A stretch of DNA of 64,000 bases from positions 620,001-684,000 of the forward strand of contig NZ_JAEAGO010000003.1 in the NCBI RefSeq assembly GCF_016464625.1. Direction: 5' to 3'. The notes beneath the pieces are model-generated. The model made no database searches and was not told the DNA's origin. It worked only from the letters and a program-made list of their open reading frames with translations. The stretch is from Penaeicola halotolerans (GTDB lineage Bacteria > Bacteroidota > Bacteroidia > Cytophagales > Cyclobacteriaceae). How positions within the stretch are numbered: position 1 is the first letter of the stretch; each line of letters begins with the position of its first letter. A program made the translations under genes and the position numbers. Positions 8,766 through 17,842 of the stretch are shown here, piece by piece.

Positions 8766-10010
8766 GTGCTAGTTATCCGTCTAATCCTCGAAAGTTTCCG
8801 TTTTGCATGGTCAGCCCTTAGTGGCAATATCCTGCGAACCATCCTATCGTTACTTGGTGTGACCATAGGTATTTTTGCTATCATTGCGGTGTTTACCTTG
8901 GTAGACTCCTTAGAAAAAAACATCAAGAGTAGCTTTTCATTTCTGGGGTCTAATATTATCAGAGTCGACAGATTTCCATTTGTAGGCGAGCCTAACTTCC
9001 CTTGGTGGAAATATTTTCAAAGACCTGCTGGCAGCTATGAAGAATATGAGTTTCTCAGAGATCGAGTCAAATCTGCAGAGGCTGTTACCATATCTGCCTC
9101 AAGGAGTATTTTGATCAAAAGAGAAAGTAACTCTATCTCAGGAGTGAATCTCACAGGCATCCTCTTCGCGCACAAAGATGTCTTTGAAGTGCCTATAGAG
9201 AAAGGGCGCTACTTCACACAGCAAGAAATTAACAATGCTAGAAACACCACGATCATCGGTGCCAATATTGCTGAAACGCTCTTTCCATTTCAAGATCCAC
9301 TAGGCAAAGAGATTAAAATCAGGGGGATGAAATATACCGTGATCGGTGTGATGAAAAAAGAAGGTGAAAGTTTCTTTGGAATTTCAAGCAATGATGACAA
9401 TTGCTACATCCCATATAAAAGCTTCACGAAGTCATTTTTCGTAGGAGGGAGATTTGGTATAGAACCTACCATCGCGATCAAAGGACTCGAAAGCGATATC
9501 GGTCTGATCGAATTAGAGTATGAGATGGAGGGACTTCTCAGAACCAAACGTGGACTTAAGCCTACAGAAGACAATAACTTTGAACTCAATAGACCTGAAG
9601 CCATAGCCAATGCTATCGGGTCCGTCTTTGATGTGATCGGTATCGCTGGATGGGTGATTGGTGGATTCTCCATACTCGTTGGTGGATTTGGTATCGCGAA
9701 TATCATGTTTGTCTCTGTCAAAGAAAGAACTAGCATCATCGGTATCCAAAAATCACTTGGTGCTAAAAACTACTTTATATTATTTCAATTCCTATTTGAA
9801 GCAGTTTTCTTGAGTCTGATTGGTGGATTGATGGGTTTAGGCCTAGTCTTTTTACTGACTCTTGTTCCTCTTGGTACGCTAGAAGTTACTCTCAGTATAG
9901 GCAATATAGTCCTTGGCATAGGCATTTCTACAGTGATCGGTTTGGCATCAGGTATCATTCCTGCGGCTGTAGCAGCTCGACTAGATCCAGTACTTGCAAT
10001 CAGAAGCTAA
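8766..10010 (+). CDS. ABC transporter permease (MacB/FtsX family)
   Basis: 414 residues with the standard MacB layout: one N-terminal membrane helix (about 18-45), a large periplasmic MacB_PCD domain (about 50-265), then three membrane helices in the FtsX domain (about 285-410). The helix-loop stretch KERTSIIGIQKSLGAK is the conserved motif that contacts the ATPase. Such permeases move lipoproteins, peptides or drugs, or transmit force across the envelope. No ATPase gene is adjacent. A GTG start at 8766 is used because an in-frame TAA sits 15 bp upstream and no ATG is available. Confidence 0.88.
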   Translation: MLVIRLILESFRFAWSALSGNILRTILSLLGVTIGIFAIIAVFTLVDSLEKNIKSSFSFLGSNIIRVDRFPFVGEPNFPWWKYFQRPAGSYEEYEFLRDRVKSAEAVTISASRSILIKRESNSISGVNLTGILFAHKDVFEVPIEKGRYFTQQEINNARNTTIIGANIAETLFPFQDPLGKEIKIRGMKYTVIGVMKKEGESFFGISSNDDNCYIPYKSFTKSFFVGGRFGIEPTIAIKGLESDIGLIELEYEMEGLLRTKRGLKPTEDNNFELNRPEAIANAIGSVFDVIGIAGWVIGGFSILVGGFGIANIMFVSVKERTSIIGIQKSLGAKNYFILFQFLFEAVFLSLIGGLMGLGLVFLLTLVPLGTLEVTLSIGNIVLGIGISTVIGLASGIIPAAVAARLDPVLAIRS

Positions 10011-10031
10011 ATCATAATATCATACATCAAT

Positions 10032-10063
10032 AAAAAAGGAGCTTCTCACAAAGCTCCTTTTTT
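10032..10063. terminator. Bidirectional intrinsic terminator
   Basis: Perfect 13-bp inverted repeat (10032-10044 / 10051-10063; GGAGCTT core) with A and T runs on the outside, between the convergent permease gene and recA. Confidence 0.88.
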
Positions 10064-10085
10064 AATTCTATCATTATATCTATAA

Positions 10086-11108
10086 TCACTCTTCTACTGA
10101 AGCAGACACTTTGATCAAGCCAGACTTGTCTTTAATCTGCTTCTCTAACTCTTCCATCAGCTCTGGATTATCTAGCAGAAGTGACTTGACCGCATCTCTA
10201 CCTTGTCCAAGCTTATTTTCTTTATACGAAAACCAAGAGCCAGCTTTTTTAATGATATCAAACTCAACACCTAAGTCTATGATCTCCCCTACTTTAGAGA
10301 TTCCCTCACCATACATGATGTCAAACTCTACCACTTTGAAAGGTGGAGCAACTTTGTTTTTCACCACTTTGACGCGTGTTCTATTACCTAGGATATTATC
10401 AGCGCCTTCTTTGATTTGACCGATTCTTCTGATATCTAGTCTGACTGAGGCGTAAAACTTCAGGGCATTACCACCTGTAGTCGTCTCTGGATTACCGAAC
10501 ATCACTCCGATCTTCTCTCTAAGTTGATTAATGAAAATACATGCACAACCCGTCTTGTTGATCGCGCCAGTTAGCTTTCTGAGTGCCTGAGACATTAGTC
10601 TTGCTTGAAGACCCATTTTGCTATCTCCCATCTCGCCTTCTAGTTCTCCCTTTGGCACGAGGGCTGCTACTGAATCTATCACGATGATGTCAATAGCCCC
10701 CGATCTGATAAGGTGCTCAGCGATCTCAAGTGCTTGCTCTCCATTATCAGGCTGAGAGATCAGGAGATTTTCAGTATCTATTCCTAGCTTCTCCGCATAG
10801 GTTTTATCAAAAGCATGCTCAGCATCGATAAAAGCTGCTAAACCACCTTTCTTCTGAGCTTCTGCTATGCAGTGCATGGTCAGAGTAGTTTTACCTGATG
10901 ATTCTGGACCGTAGATCTCTATGACTCTCCCTCTTGGCACACCACCAATCCCCAATGCCATATCCAGCCCAAGCGACCCTGTCGAAATAGCTGGCACATC
11001 CAACACTTTATTGTCACTCAACTTCATTACAGTCCCCTTACCATAGGCTTTTTCGAGCTTATCTATGGTGAGCTGCAATGCCTTTAATTTTTCGGAATTT
11101 CCACTCAT
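10086..11108 (-). CDS. recA: Recombinase RecA
   Basis: 340 residues from the ATG at 11108. Walker A is GPESSGKTT (about 66-74), followed by the conserved FIDAEHAFD, the Walker B IDSVAAL and the DNA-binding loop region with INQLREKIG and GNPETTTGG. It forms filaments on single-stranded DNA for strand exchange and repair. The frame is open 32 codons further upstream, but that extension is not RecA-like and runs through the promoter core at 11131-11138, so it is rejected. No LexA-type box was recognised. Confidence 0.97.
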   Translation of the reverse strand: MSGNSEKLKALQLTIDKLEKAYGKGTVMKLSDNKVLDVPAISTGSLGLDMALGIGGVPRGRVIEIYGPESSGKTTLTMHCIAEAQKKGGLAAFIDAEHAFDKTYAEKLGIDTENLLISQPDNGEQALEIAEHLIRSGAIDIIVIDSVAALVPKGELEGEMGDSKMGLQARLMSQALRKLTGAINKTGCACIFINQLREKIGVMFGNPETTTGGNALKFYASVRLDIRRIGQIKEGADNILGNRTRVKVVKNKVAPPFKVVEFDIMYGEGISKVGEIIDLGVEFDIIKKAGSWFSYKENKLGQGRDAVKSLLLDNPELMEELEKQIKDKSGLIKVSASVEE

Positions 11109-11130
11109 TATATAGTCATTTGTTAGATTG

Positions 11131-11138
11131 CAAAAATA
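11131..11138 (-). promoter_or_regulatory. recA promoter -7 element
   Basis: Minus-strand TATTTTTG, a full match to TAnnTTTG, 23 bp before the recA ATG. A clear TTG at -33 is not present. Confidence 0.55.
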
Positions 11139-11315
11139 CTTTTTGTGAAAGTACGTAGAAGCGCCTAAATAATCAAATACACAGAATCCAATAAAAGGGC
11201 TCAATGAAACGTGAATTCAGAAAAAAATTAATAGTTTAGCAACAAAAGCAAATTGATTATCAATACATATGGTATGAATTTTGGGTTGTTCATCACAACC
11301 AGTTTTAAAGGGGAT

Positions 11316-12131
11316 ATGATTAAAATTGCGCGATACTTTTTCGGACTATTATTGATCTCATCTTTTACGTTTGTAAAAGAAAATGAGGGTTCTTTCAATA
11401 AAAACATGGCTTTTTCAGAAGGAGAAGTCCTGACTTATCGTGTCATGGTCGGCTGGCTCAATGCTGCGGATGCTCGCATGGAAATCAGCCCAGAAATTCA
11501 TACTATCAATAACAGACCTGCCTATAAAATTGATGTTTATGGAAAGACACTTAGTGTCTTTGATTTTTTCACAAAAGTGAGAGATCACTGGGGCACCTAT
11601 GTAGATACTGCTACGATGCTTCCTCATAGATCATATAGATACATAGAAGAAGGTCGATACAGAAAAAATGAGATCGTAGATTTTGATAGAAAAAACAAGG
11701 TAGCCATCGTCTCTAAACTGGACAAACAAACAAAGGCTCTGAGAGAAAAGAAGACGTATCCTATAGATCCTAATATGCAAGACATCGTGAGCGGATACTA
11801 TTACTTACGTACTTTAGAATTTAAAAATAGGAAGGCAGGAGAAGTCATTAAGATCAAGGGCTTCTTCAATGAGGAAGAATATAACCTTGAAATGATTTTT
11901 GAAGGAAGAGAAAGCCTAAAGACTAATATAGGAGACATACAGACACTTGTATTTTCACCAATTCTGCCGAAAAACAAACTTTTTGACGGGGAAAAACCTA
12001 TCAAAATCTGGCTATCTGATGACCTCAACAAAATTCCCCTCAAAATCAAAGCAAAAATGTTTGTAGGCTCGATAGACATCGATATCAAATCAGCCACAGG
12101 TCTAAGAAATGGCCTCGACCTTACGTTTTGA
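11316..12131 (+). CDS. DUF3108 domain-containing exported protein
   Basis: 271 residues from the ATG at 11316. An N-terminal signal segment (MIKIARYFFGLLLISS) is followed by a DUF3108 domain, recognisable from FSEGEVLTYRV, the KIDVYGKTLS strand and the C-terminal LVFSPIL...KIWLSDDLNKIPLKIKAK pattern shared by the family. DUF3108 proteins are periplasmic or envelope-associated beta-rich proteins of unknown function, common in Bacteroidota. A longer open frame starts 63 bp upstream but would place residues before the signal peptide. The gene is divergent from recA. Confidence 0.85.
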   Translation: MIKIARYFFGLLLISSFTFVKENEGSFNKNMAFSEGEVLTYRVMVGWLNAADARMEISPEIHTINNRPAYKIDVYGKTLSVFDFFTKVRDHWGTYVDTATMLPHRSYRYIEEGRYRKNEIVDFDRKNKVAIVSKLDKQTKALREKKTYPIDPNMQDIVSGYYYLRTLEFKNRKAGEVIKIKGFFNEEEYNLEMIFEGRESLKTNIGDIQTLVFSPILPKNKLFDGEKPIKIWLSDDLNKIPLKIKAKMFVGSIDIDIKSATGLRNGLDLTF

Positions 12132-12242
12132 TTGTTTCCCAATTTTAATTGTCTATTTGCCAAATATTTTTTGGTAATGGTGTGATTTATACGCTTTCAT
12201 TTCTTTATTTTAGCACTAAAATTAACCATTAACCAAGTAATT

Positions 12243-12926
12243 ATGAGTGACAAGCCAAAAATCAAGGTGCTTGTAGTAGATGACGAGCAAGATATAGTCG
12301 ATCTACTCAAGTATAACCTTGAGAAAGAAGGGTATGAGGTCGCTACTGCAAATGACGGTATCAAAGCAGTCAAAGTAGCCGCCAAATTCATCCCCGATGT
12401 CATCCTACTAGACATCATGATGCCCCACCAAGACGGTGTGGAAACCTGCCGCCAGATCAGGGAAATTCCAGAAACCAAAAAAGCATTTGTTATTTTCCTC
12501 ACCGCTCGATCAGAAGAATACTCTGAAGTAGCTGCCTTTGACGTAGGAGCTGATGACTACATCACTAAGCCTATCAAGCCAAGGGCACTGATGAGCAGAA
12601 TCTCAGCACTCTTTAGAAGAGAATCTAAAAAGGAGCAAGAAAACGTACAAGTTCGCATCAAAGACTTGATCATAGATAAGACGAGCTATACCATAGATAA
12701 AAACGGAAAAATTCTCACCCTGCCAAAAAAAGAGTTTGAACTGCTGTATTTCTTGGCAAAAAACCCTAATATGGTATTCAGTAGAGATGAGCTGCTTCAA
12801 AATATCTGGGGCGCTGACGTCTTCGTCCTAGCGCGTACGGTAGATGTGCACATCCGAAAAGTCCGTGAAAAGATAGGCGAAGACTATATCACTACTGTAA
12901 AAGGTGTAGGATATAAATTTGATTAA
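12243..12926 (+). CDS. OmpR/PhoB-type response regulator
   Basis: 227 residues. The receiver domain (about 5-120) has DD at 13-14, the phosphoacceptor D57 in LLDIMMP and the Lys in YITKPIKP. The C-terminal winged-helix domain (about 130-227) has the typical KEFELLYFLAKNP and RTVDVHIRKVREKIG. It pairs with the kinase gene 12 bp downstream. The closest general types are PhoB/RprY regulators; the regulon is not visible. Confidence 0.94.
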   Translation: MSDKPKIKVLVVDDEQDIVDLLKYNLEKEGYEVATANDGIKAVKVAAKFIPDVILLDIMMPHQDGVETCRQIREIPETKKAFVIFLTARSEEYSEVAAFDVGADDYITKPIKPRALMSRISALFRRESKKEQENVQVRIKDLIIDKTSYTIDKNGKILTLPKKEFELLYFLAKNPNMVFSRDELLQNIWGADVFVLARTVDVHIRKVREKIGEDYITTVKGVGYKFD

Positions 12927-12938
12927 AATACCATCAAC

Positions 12939-14027
12939 ATGCCGTTACGTTCGAGAGGAATAGCACTTCTACTAGCTTTTGCCATTGCAGGACTTTCAGT
13001 AGCTTTTCTCTCGCTCGTAGAGGGCGTGACAGGATTTCAACTTTTCGTAGGAGCTGTCATCCCATTTTCTGTTTCCTATCTTCTGATTTACATCACTTTT
13101 GAATTTCTCATCTTTAGAGAGATCAATAAGCTTTACAATGTCTTTGAAAAGCTCCAAAAAAAAGATTTGACTTTTTTGGATAAAAAGCCTAGCAAGGGAT
13201 CTTTTCACCCACTGAAAAGGATCAACGATGAAATCTACATCTATGCTACTGACCGACAGCGAGAAATCGATGAACTACAGAAGCTAGCTGCTTTTAGGAG
13301 AGAATTTATCGCAGATATCTCTCACGAACTCAAAACACCGATATTTTCTGCCCAGGGATACGTCCATACTTTACTAGACGGAGCCATAGATGACAAGGCC
13401 GTGAGAATGAAGTTTCTCAAGCGCGCTGCCAAAAGTTTGAACGCTTTGGACAAGCTCGTACATGACCTGCTCACCCTGTCTCAAATGGAAAATGGATCTA
13501 TAAGATTCCATTACGAGGACTTTGACCTCCTAGAGATCATTCCTGAGGTATTTGAGCAATTGGAACACAAAGCAGAAAGAAGGGAAATCAGCCTTCAGCT
13601 TATCAAAAAATCAGATAAACCTTATATGGTTCATGCTGACAAAGACAAGATTTTCAGGGTCATCCAAAATCTAATTTCTAACTCTATCAAATACAATAAA
13701 GATGGAGGAATCGTAGAACTTCAACTGGATAGAAATAAGTCGGACATCACGATCTCCGTCCGAGACAATGGCAAAGGGATCCCTGCTGATGATATCAAGC
13801 GGATCTTTGAGAGATTTTATCGAGTGGATAAAAGCCGTAGCAAGGAAAAAGGCGGCACTGGCTTAGGACTAGCAATCGTCAAGCATATCTTAGAAGCTCA
13901 CCAAACCAAAATCACCGTGACCTCATCTGTAGGTAAAGGTTCTGTATTTAGCTTCAAATTACAGAAAGCTGTCAATCCTGTGGCCACAATAGAAGAGCCT
14001 ACCGAGAAAATCAACTCCATGGATTAG
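12939..14027 (+). CDS. PhoR-type sensor histidine kinase
   Basis: 362 residues. Two hydrophobic helices (about 8-28 and 35-60) are joined by a very short loop, so there is almost no periplasmic sensor. A linker follows, then the HisKA domain with H129 in DISHELKTP, and the ATPase domain with N-box NLISNSIKYN, G1 DNGKGI, and G2 GGTGLGLAI. The arrangement resembles PhoR kinases of Bacteroidota. It forms an operon with the upstream OmpR-type regulator. Confidence 0.93.
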   Translation: MPLRSRGIALLLAFAIAGLSVAFLSLVEGVTGFQLFVGAVIPFSVSYLLIYITFEFLIFREINKLYNVFEKLQKKDLTFLDKKPSKGSFHPLKRINDEIYIYATDRQREIDELQKLAAFRREFIADISHELKTPIFSAQGYVHTLLDGAIDDKAVRMKFLKRAAKSLNALDKLVHDLLTLSQMENGSIRFHYEDFDLLEIIPEVFEQLEHKAERREISLQLIKKSDKPYMVHADKDKIFRVIQNLISNSIKYNKDGGIVELQLDRNKSDITISVRDNGKGIPADDIKRIFERFYRVDKSRSKEKGGTGLGLAIVKHILEAHQTKITVTSSVGKGSVFSFKLQKAVNPVATIEEPTEKINSMD

Positions 14028-14034
14028 TTGCTTG

Positions 14035-14062
14035 TTGCTTCAGGGATGTTTGAGTACTTTTG
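14035..14062 (+). promoter_or_regulatory. Promoter of the RluA-family gene
   Basis: TTG at 14035-14037, 17-nt spacer, TACTTTTG at 14055-14062. It begins inside the intergenic gap after the kinase gene and lies 22 bp before the ATG at 14084, which rules out the in-frame TTG at 14060 as start. Confidence 0.7.
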
Positions 14063-14083
14063 CATCCTCTTAAAAAGCGCATC

Positions 14084-14794
14084 ATGAAACCAATAGTATT
14101 TAAGGATCTGATCATACACGAAGATGAGGACTTTATCGTCATCAATAAGCCTCCCTATATCTCTACCTTAGACGATAGAAATGATCCGAGAAATATCCTA
14201 GCGCTTGCCAAAGACTATTGCGAATCAGCACAAGTATGCCATCGACTTGACAAAGAAACCTCTGGCTGTCTAGTTATTGCTAAAAATCAAGAGGCCTACA
14301 GACACATTGCTATGCAGTTTGAAGATCGATCTGTTAAGAAAATCTATCATGCTGTCGTAGAAGGCATACATGATTTTAAAAAGACAAGAGTGGACCGTAA
14401 TCTTTCAACTACTAATAAAGGAATAGCAAAAATCAATAAGGATGGCAAGCCTGCATTGACCTATTTTGACACCATCAAAAGTTACAAGGCACACACACTA
14501 GTAGAGTGCCAACCAGTCACTGGAAGGCTACACCAGATCAGGGCCCACATATCTTTTATGAATGCGCCTATCTGTGGAGACGAACTTTATGGAGGCAAGC
14601 CACTTTTTCTTTCTCAGATTAAAAGAAAATTCAACCTTAAAAAGGAAGAGGAGGAACGTCCCCTCATGCAACGTGTAGCTCTTCATGCCTATGCCATTCA
14701 TTTTGAAAATCTTTCAGGAAAAAAACTTGACGTAGTATCTCCGTATCCAAAAGACATGGCTGTGCTGATCAAGCAACTAGACCTGAATAGTTGA
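14084..14794 (+). CDS. RluA-family pseudouridine synthase
   Basis: 236 residues. The catalytic motif HRLDKETSGCL contains the conserved Asp that attacks uridine; VVEG, KPALTYF, GRLHQIRAH and GDELYGG follow in the family order. There is no N-terminal S4 RNA-binding domain, so it is a short single-domain enzyme of the RluA/TruC/RluE-like type that modifies rRNA or tRNA. The specific target cannot be told. It has its own promoter. Confidence 0.9.
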   Translation: MKPIVFKDLIIHEDEDFIVINKPPYISTLDDRNDPRNILALAKDYCESAQVCHRLDKETSGCLVIAKNQEAYRHIAMQFEDRSVKKIYHAVVEGIHDFKKTRVDRNLSTTNKGIAKINKDGKPALTYFDTIKSYKAHTLVECQPVTGRLHQIRAHISFMNAPICGDELYGGKPLFLSQIKRKFNLKKEEEERPLMQRVALHAYAIHFENLSGKKLDVVSPYPKDMAVLIKQLDLNS

Positions 14795-14873
14795 GGAAAG
14801 CTCAAAAGGTGAAAAATAAACAAATTGCTGACTTAAAATATCAAAGATACTTTCTTTCAGAAATATTTTTCTT

Positions 14874-14881
14874 TACTTTTG
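14874..14881 (+). promoter_or_regulatory. Upstream promoter core of the candidate RNA
   Basis: TACTTTTG, a full match to TAnnTTTG. The -33 region is T-rich but has no exact TTG. Confidence 0.5.
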
Positions 14882-14887
14882 CGCCCT

Positions 14888-15039
14888 TATTCAGTCAGTA
14901 TTTATAGTCTATATTTGAATCTCTGACCTTCAGTTTAGTGTCAATTGCCCCGCATTAATTTAGTAGAGACCTTAGACCTCTGCTAGATGACCTAGACCAA
15001 AAGTGCAGAGAACTGCTCACCCGATCGAGTCGGTTTTTT
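14888..15039 (+). ncRNA. Candidate structured small RNA or ribosomal protein leader
   Basis: Bounded by the promoter core at 14874-14881 and a GC-rich hairpin plus T6 at 15021-15039. Visible pairing: CTCTGC at 14978-14983 with GCAGAG at 15005-15010, enclosing CTAG/CTAG pairing. About 150 nt with no reading frame. It could be an independent small RNA or an attenuated leader for rplM; the exact 5' end is inferred from the promoter. Confidence 0.4.
15021..15039 (+). terminator. Terminator-like hairpin upstream of rplM
   Basis: CCGA / TCGG stem with a 5-nt loop followed by six T. The stem is short (4 bp), so efficiency is uncertain. Confidence 0.5.
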
Positions 15040-15117
15040 GAATAGATAGCTTCCTAAATCACTGAATAATACGTATTCGCAGCACACTATAATTTCGGTT
15101 ATAAATATTTGAGTCTA

Positions 15118-15148
15118 TTGCATTTCAAATATTTAGCACCTATCTTTG
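15118..15148 (+). promoter_or_regulatory. Promoter of the rplM-rpsI-rpsB operon
   Basis: TTG at 15118-15120, 20-nt spacer, TATCTTTG at 15141-15148, 55 bp before the rplM start. Confidence 0.75.
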
Positions 15149-15203
15149 TGTCCCTTTTAGGGCGAATACCTTCAAGTAAGAGCTAAAAATAAAAATTTTA
15201 ACA

Positions 15204-15647
15204 GTGGATACTTTAAGTTACAAAACTATTTCGGCAAACAAGGCTACTGTAGAGAAGAACTGGGTAGTGATCGATGCGAACGCTAAAGTCTTAGGTAGAC
15301 TAGCTAGTGAAGTAGCAAAAATCATCAGAGGTAAAAACAAGCCTAGCTATACTCCTCACGTAGACTGTGGTGATAACGTGATTATCATCAATGCTGACAA
15401 AGTAAGAATGACCGGTAAGAAGTGGGATGATAGAGTATATCTATCTTACACAGGTTACCCAGGAGGTCAGAGAGAAATCACTCCTAGACAGTTGAAAGCT
15501 AAGTCGTCTAGACTATTGGTAGAAAGAGCTGTGAGAGGTATGCTTCCTAAGAACAGATTGGGAAGACAGTTATTCGGTAACCTTTATGTGTATGAAGGTA
15601 CAGAGCATCCGCACGAAGCGCAGCAACCAAAAGAAGTAAAACTATAA
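15204..15647 (+). CDS. rplM: 50S ribosomal protein L13
   Basis: 147 residues, matching the usual length. The N-terminal WVVIDANAKVLGRLASEVA, central DNVIIINADKV and C-terminal RAVRGMLPKN are hallmarks of L13 (uL13), an early assembly protein of the large subunit. The start is GTG at 15204; there is no in-frame ATG nearby and the preceding bases are A/T-rich as expected for this phylum. First gene of an operon with rpsI (13 bp downstream) and rpsB, the conserved L13-S9-S2 order. Confidence 0.97.
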   Translation: MDTLSYKTISANKATVEKNWVVIDANAKVLGRLASEVAKIIRGKNKPSYTPHVDCGDNVIIINADKVRMTGKKWDDRVYLSYTGYPGGQREITPRQLKAKSSRLLVERAVRGMLPKNRLGRQLFGNLYVYEGTEHPHEAQQPKEVKL

Positions 15648-15660
15648 TTCGGACGAATAG

Positions 15661-16047
15661 ATGGAAATTATCAATACAATAGGTAGAAGAAAAACATCTG
15701 TAGCCAGAATCTACATGAAGCCTGGCAAAGGTGAAATCACGATCAACAACAGATCGCTTGAAAACTTCTTTCCATTCGAATTGCTTCAAATCATCGTAAA
15801 GCAGCCATTGAAGCTTTCTTCTGTGGATGGTCAGTACGATGTCAAGATCAATGTAGATGGTGGTGGTCCAAAAGGACAAGCAGAAGCTATCAGATTAGCG
15901 ATTTCTAGAGCTCTTTGCGAGTTTGATCCTGAGCACAGAGGCGCTTTGAAAAAAGAAGGCTTCTTGACAAGAGATCCTAGAATGGTAGAGCGTAAGAAAT
16001 ACGGTCGTGCTAAGGCTAGAAAGAGATTCCAATTCTCTAAGCGTTAA
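15661..16047 (+). CDS. rpsI: 30S ribosomal protein S9
   Basis: 128 residues. NTIGRRKTSVARIY at the N-terminus, the central GGGPKGQAEAIRLAISRAL and the basic C-terminal tail ending KRFQFSKR are diagnostic; the terminal KR reaches the decoding centre and contacts P-site tRNA. It follows rplM by 13 bp in the conserved L13-S9 unit. Confidence 0.98.
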   Translation: MEIINTIGRRKTSVARIYMKPGKGEITINNRSLENFFPFELLQIIVKQPLKLSSVDGQYDVKINVDGGGPKGQAEAIRLAISRALCEFDPEHRGALKKEGFLTRDPRMVERKKYGRAKARKRFQFSKR

Positions 16048-16083
16048 TATCGACTCTTTTATATTTATACAACTATATATTTA

Positions 16084-16851
16084 ATGGCAAAAATAGAATA
16101 TAAAGACTTACTAGATGCTGGTGTTCACTTTGGACACTTGACGAGAAAGTGGGATCCTAGAATGGCGCCTTACATCTTCATGGAGAAGAATGGTATCCAT
16201 ATCATAGACCTAAATAAAACGCTTGTTTGCCTCGAAGAAGCATCTAACGCAATCAAGCAGATCGTAAGATCAGGAAAGAAAATCATGTTTGTCGCTACTA
16301 AAAAGCAAGCCAAAGACTTGGTAGCTGAGGAAGCGCGCAAACTAAACATGCCTTATGTCACTGAAAGATGGCTAGGTGGTATGTTGACTAACTTTGCTAC
16401 AATCAGAAAATCTTTGAAGAAAATGTCTTCTATCGACAAGATGATGAAGGAAGATTCTTACAAAGTACTAGCAAAGAAAGAAAGGTTGATGATCACTCGT
16501 CAAAGAGAGAAACTAGAAGAAGTACTTGGTGGTATCGCTGATCTTACAAGATTACCATCTGCACTTTTTGTAGTAGACATCAAGAGAGAGCACATCGCCA
16601 TCAAAGAAGCTCAAAAACTAGGTATCCCTGTATTTGCATTAGTTGATACTAACTCTAATCCTGGTGAGGTAGATTTCCCAATCCCTGCCAATGATGATGC
16701 ATATAAGTCTATCGCTCTATTGATGAAAGCTATCGGTGAAGCCATCGAAGAAGGTCTTTCTGAGAGAAAAAGAGATAAGGACGATGCTAAATCTACTGAG
16801 GAAGAGGAAGCAAAAAAAGCACTTGACACTGCTAAAGCAGAAAAAGAGTAA
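16084..16851 (+). CDS. rpsB: 30S ribosomal protein S2
   Basis: 255 residues. [19 protein letters not shown], the coiled-coil region around [13 protein letters not shown], and [13 protein letters not shown] are typical of S2 (uS2). The last 30 residues form an acidic/Lys extension ([17 protein letters not shown]) that is variable in the family. Third gene of the ribosomal operon, 36 bp after rpsI; a terminator-like structure follows, before tsf. Confidence 0.98.
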   Translation: MAKIEYKDLLDAGVHFGHLTRKWDPRMAPYIFMEKNGIHIIDLNKTLVCLEEASNAIKQIVRSGKKIMFVATKKQAKDLVAEEARKLNMPYVTERWLGGMLTNFATIRKSLKKMSSIDKMMKEDSYKVLAKKERLMITRQREKLEEVLGGIADLTRLPSALFVVDIKREHIAIKEAQKLGIPVFALVDTNSNPGEVDFPIPANDDAYKSIALLMKAIGEAIEEGLSERKRDKDDAKSTEEEEAKKALDTAKAEKE

Positions 16852-16875
16852 GCTTACAACAAATGATTATACTAT

Positions 16876-16919
16876 AAAAATTGAACATATGGCCTTTCAG
16901 CCTTTGTTCAATTTTTTTG
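16876..16919 (+). terminator. Terminator/attenuator between rpsB and tsf
   Basis: 12-bp stem (16876-16887 / 16905-16916; AATTGAACA arm) with a 17-nt loop containing a small GGC/GCC hairpin, followed by T-rich sequence. tsf starts 40 bp later without a recognisable promoter of its own, so partial read-through is likely. Confidence 0.7.
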
Positions 16920-16956
16920 TTATTAGCAATTCACACAACATAAAAAATAAATCGAC

Positions 16957-17787
16957 ATGGCTATCACAGCGCAAGACGTTAACAAACTAAGACAAATGAC
17001 CGGTGCCGGTATGATGGACTGTAAGAAGGCCCTAACTGAAGCAAATGGTGATTTCGATGCTGCTATCGATATCTTGAGAAAAAAAGGTCAGAAAGTATCT
17101 GCCTCTAGATCAGATAGAGAGACTAAAGAAGGTGTAGTACTTTCTCAAGTAAATGATGCTCAGACTGAAGGCTTGATTCTTTCATTCACTTGTGAGACTG
17201 ACTTCGTAGCTAAAAATGAAGGTTTCGTAGAATTAGCTTCTAGCATCCTTGATATCGCAGTGAAAAACAACATCACTGATATCGATGCTCTAAAAGCAGC
17301 TAAATTCGAAAACTTGACAGTAGGTGAGAAAATCATCGAAATGACAGGTAAAATTGGTGAAAAACTTGAAATCTCTGCACTAGATGCTATCAAAGGTGAA
17401 GTAGTCGTTCCTTACATCCACTCAACAGGCAAACTAGGTGTACTCGTAGCCCTAGCAAATGTAAATGGTAGTGATGTAGTAGAAGCTGGAAAAGACGTGG
17501 CTATGCAAATCGCTGCTATGAACCCTGTAGCTCTTGACAAAGATGGTGTAGATGCATCATTAGTAGAAAGAGAAATCGAAGTAGGTAAAGAGCAAGCTAG
17601 AGCAGAAGGTAAGCCAGAAGATATGCTTGAGAAAATCGCCTTGGGTAAACTCAACAAGTTCTACAAAGAGAACACGCTTTTGAGCCAAGCTTTTGTAAAA
17701 GATAACAGCAAGTCTATCGCTCAGTACCTAGACGGTGTAAGCAAAGGATTGACTGTCTCTGCTTTCAAAAGAGTATCTATTGGATAA
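16957..17787 (+). CDS. tsf: Translation elongation factor Ts
   Basis: 276 residues. The N-terminal UBA-like helix region with VNKLRQMTGAGMMDCKKAL and the TDFVAKNEGF motif that exchanges nucleotide on EF-Tu are unmistakable. It restores EF-Tu-GTP in the cytoplasm. The gene follows rpsB, the most common arrangement in bacteria, but with an intervening hairpin that may set a lower or different expression level. Confidence 0.98.
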   Translation: MAITAQDVNKLRQMTGAGMMDCKKALTEANGDFDAAIDILRKKGQKVSASRSDRETKEGVVLSQVNDAQTEGLILSFTCETDFVAKNEGFVELASSILDIAVKNNITDIDALKAAKFENLTVGEKIIEMTGKIGEKLEISALDAIKGEVVVPYIHSTGKLGVLVALANVNGSDVVEAGKDVAMQIAAMNPVALDKDGVDASLVEREIEVGKEQARAEGKPEDMLEKIALGKLNKFYKENTLLSQAFVKDNSKSIAQYLDGVSKGLTVSAFKRVSIG

Positions 17788-17811
17788 TTAGCACAGCTAA
17801 ATATATCATGC

Positions 17812-17840
17812 AAAAGACCAATCTCACGATTGGTCTTTTT
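17812..17840. terminator. Bidirectional intrinsic terminator
   Basis: 11-bp perfect stem (17812-17822 / 17829-17839; AGACCAAT arm, 6-nt loop) with flanking A and T runs between convergent tsf and pepP. Confidence 0.85.
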
Positions 17841-17842
17841 GT

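Larger units (their letters stand above)
14795..15203 (+). other. 409-bp gene-free stretch before rplM
   Basis: No credible reading frame. It holds a promoter core at 14874-14881, a potentially structured RNA, a terminator-like hairpin at 15021-15039 and a second, complete promoter at 15118-15148 for the ribosomal protein operon. Confidence 0.6.

Noticed and set aside
11109-11204. Upstream extension of recA by 32 codons
   Set aside because: Not RecA-like and overlaps the TATTTTTG promoter core; the ATG at 11108 gives a normal RecA start.
14060-14062. TTG as start of the RluA-family gene
   Set aside because: It is part of the TACTTTTG promoter element; the ATG at 14084 is the start.
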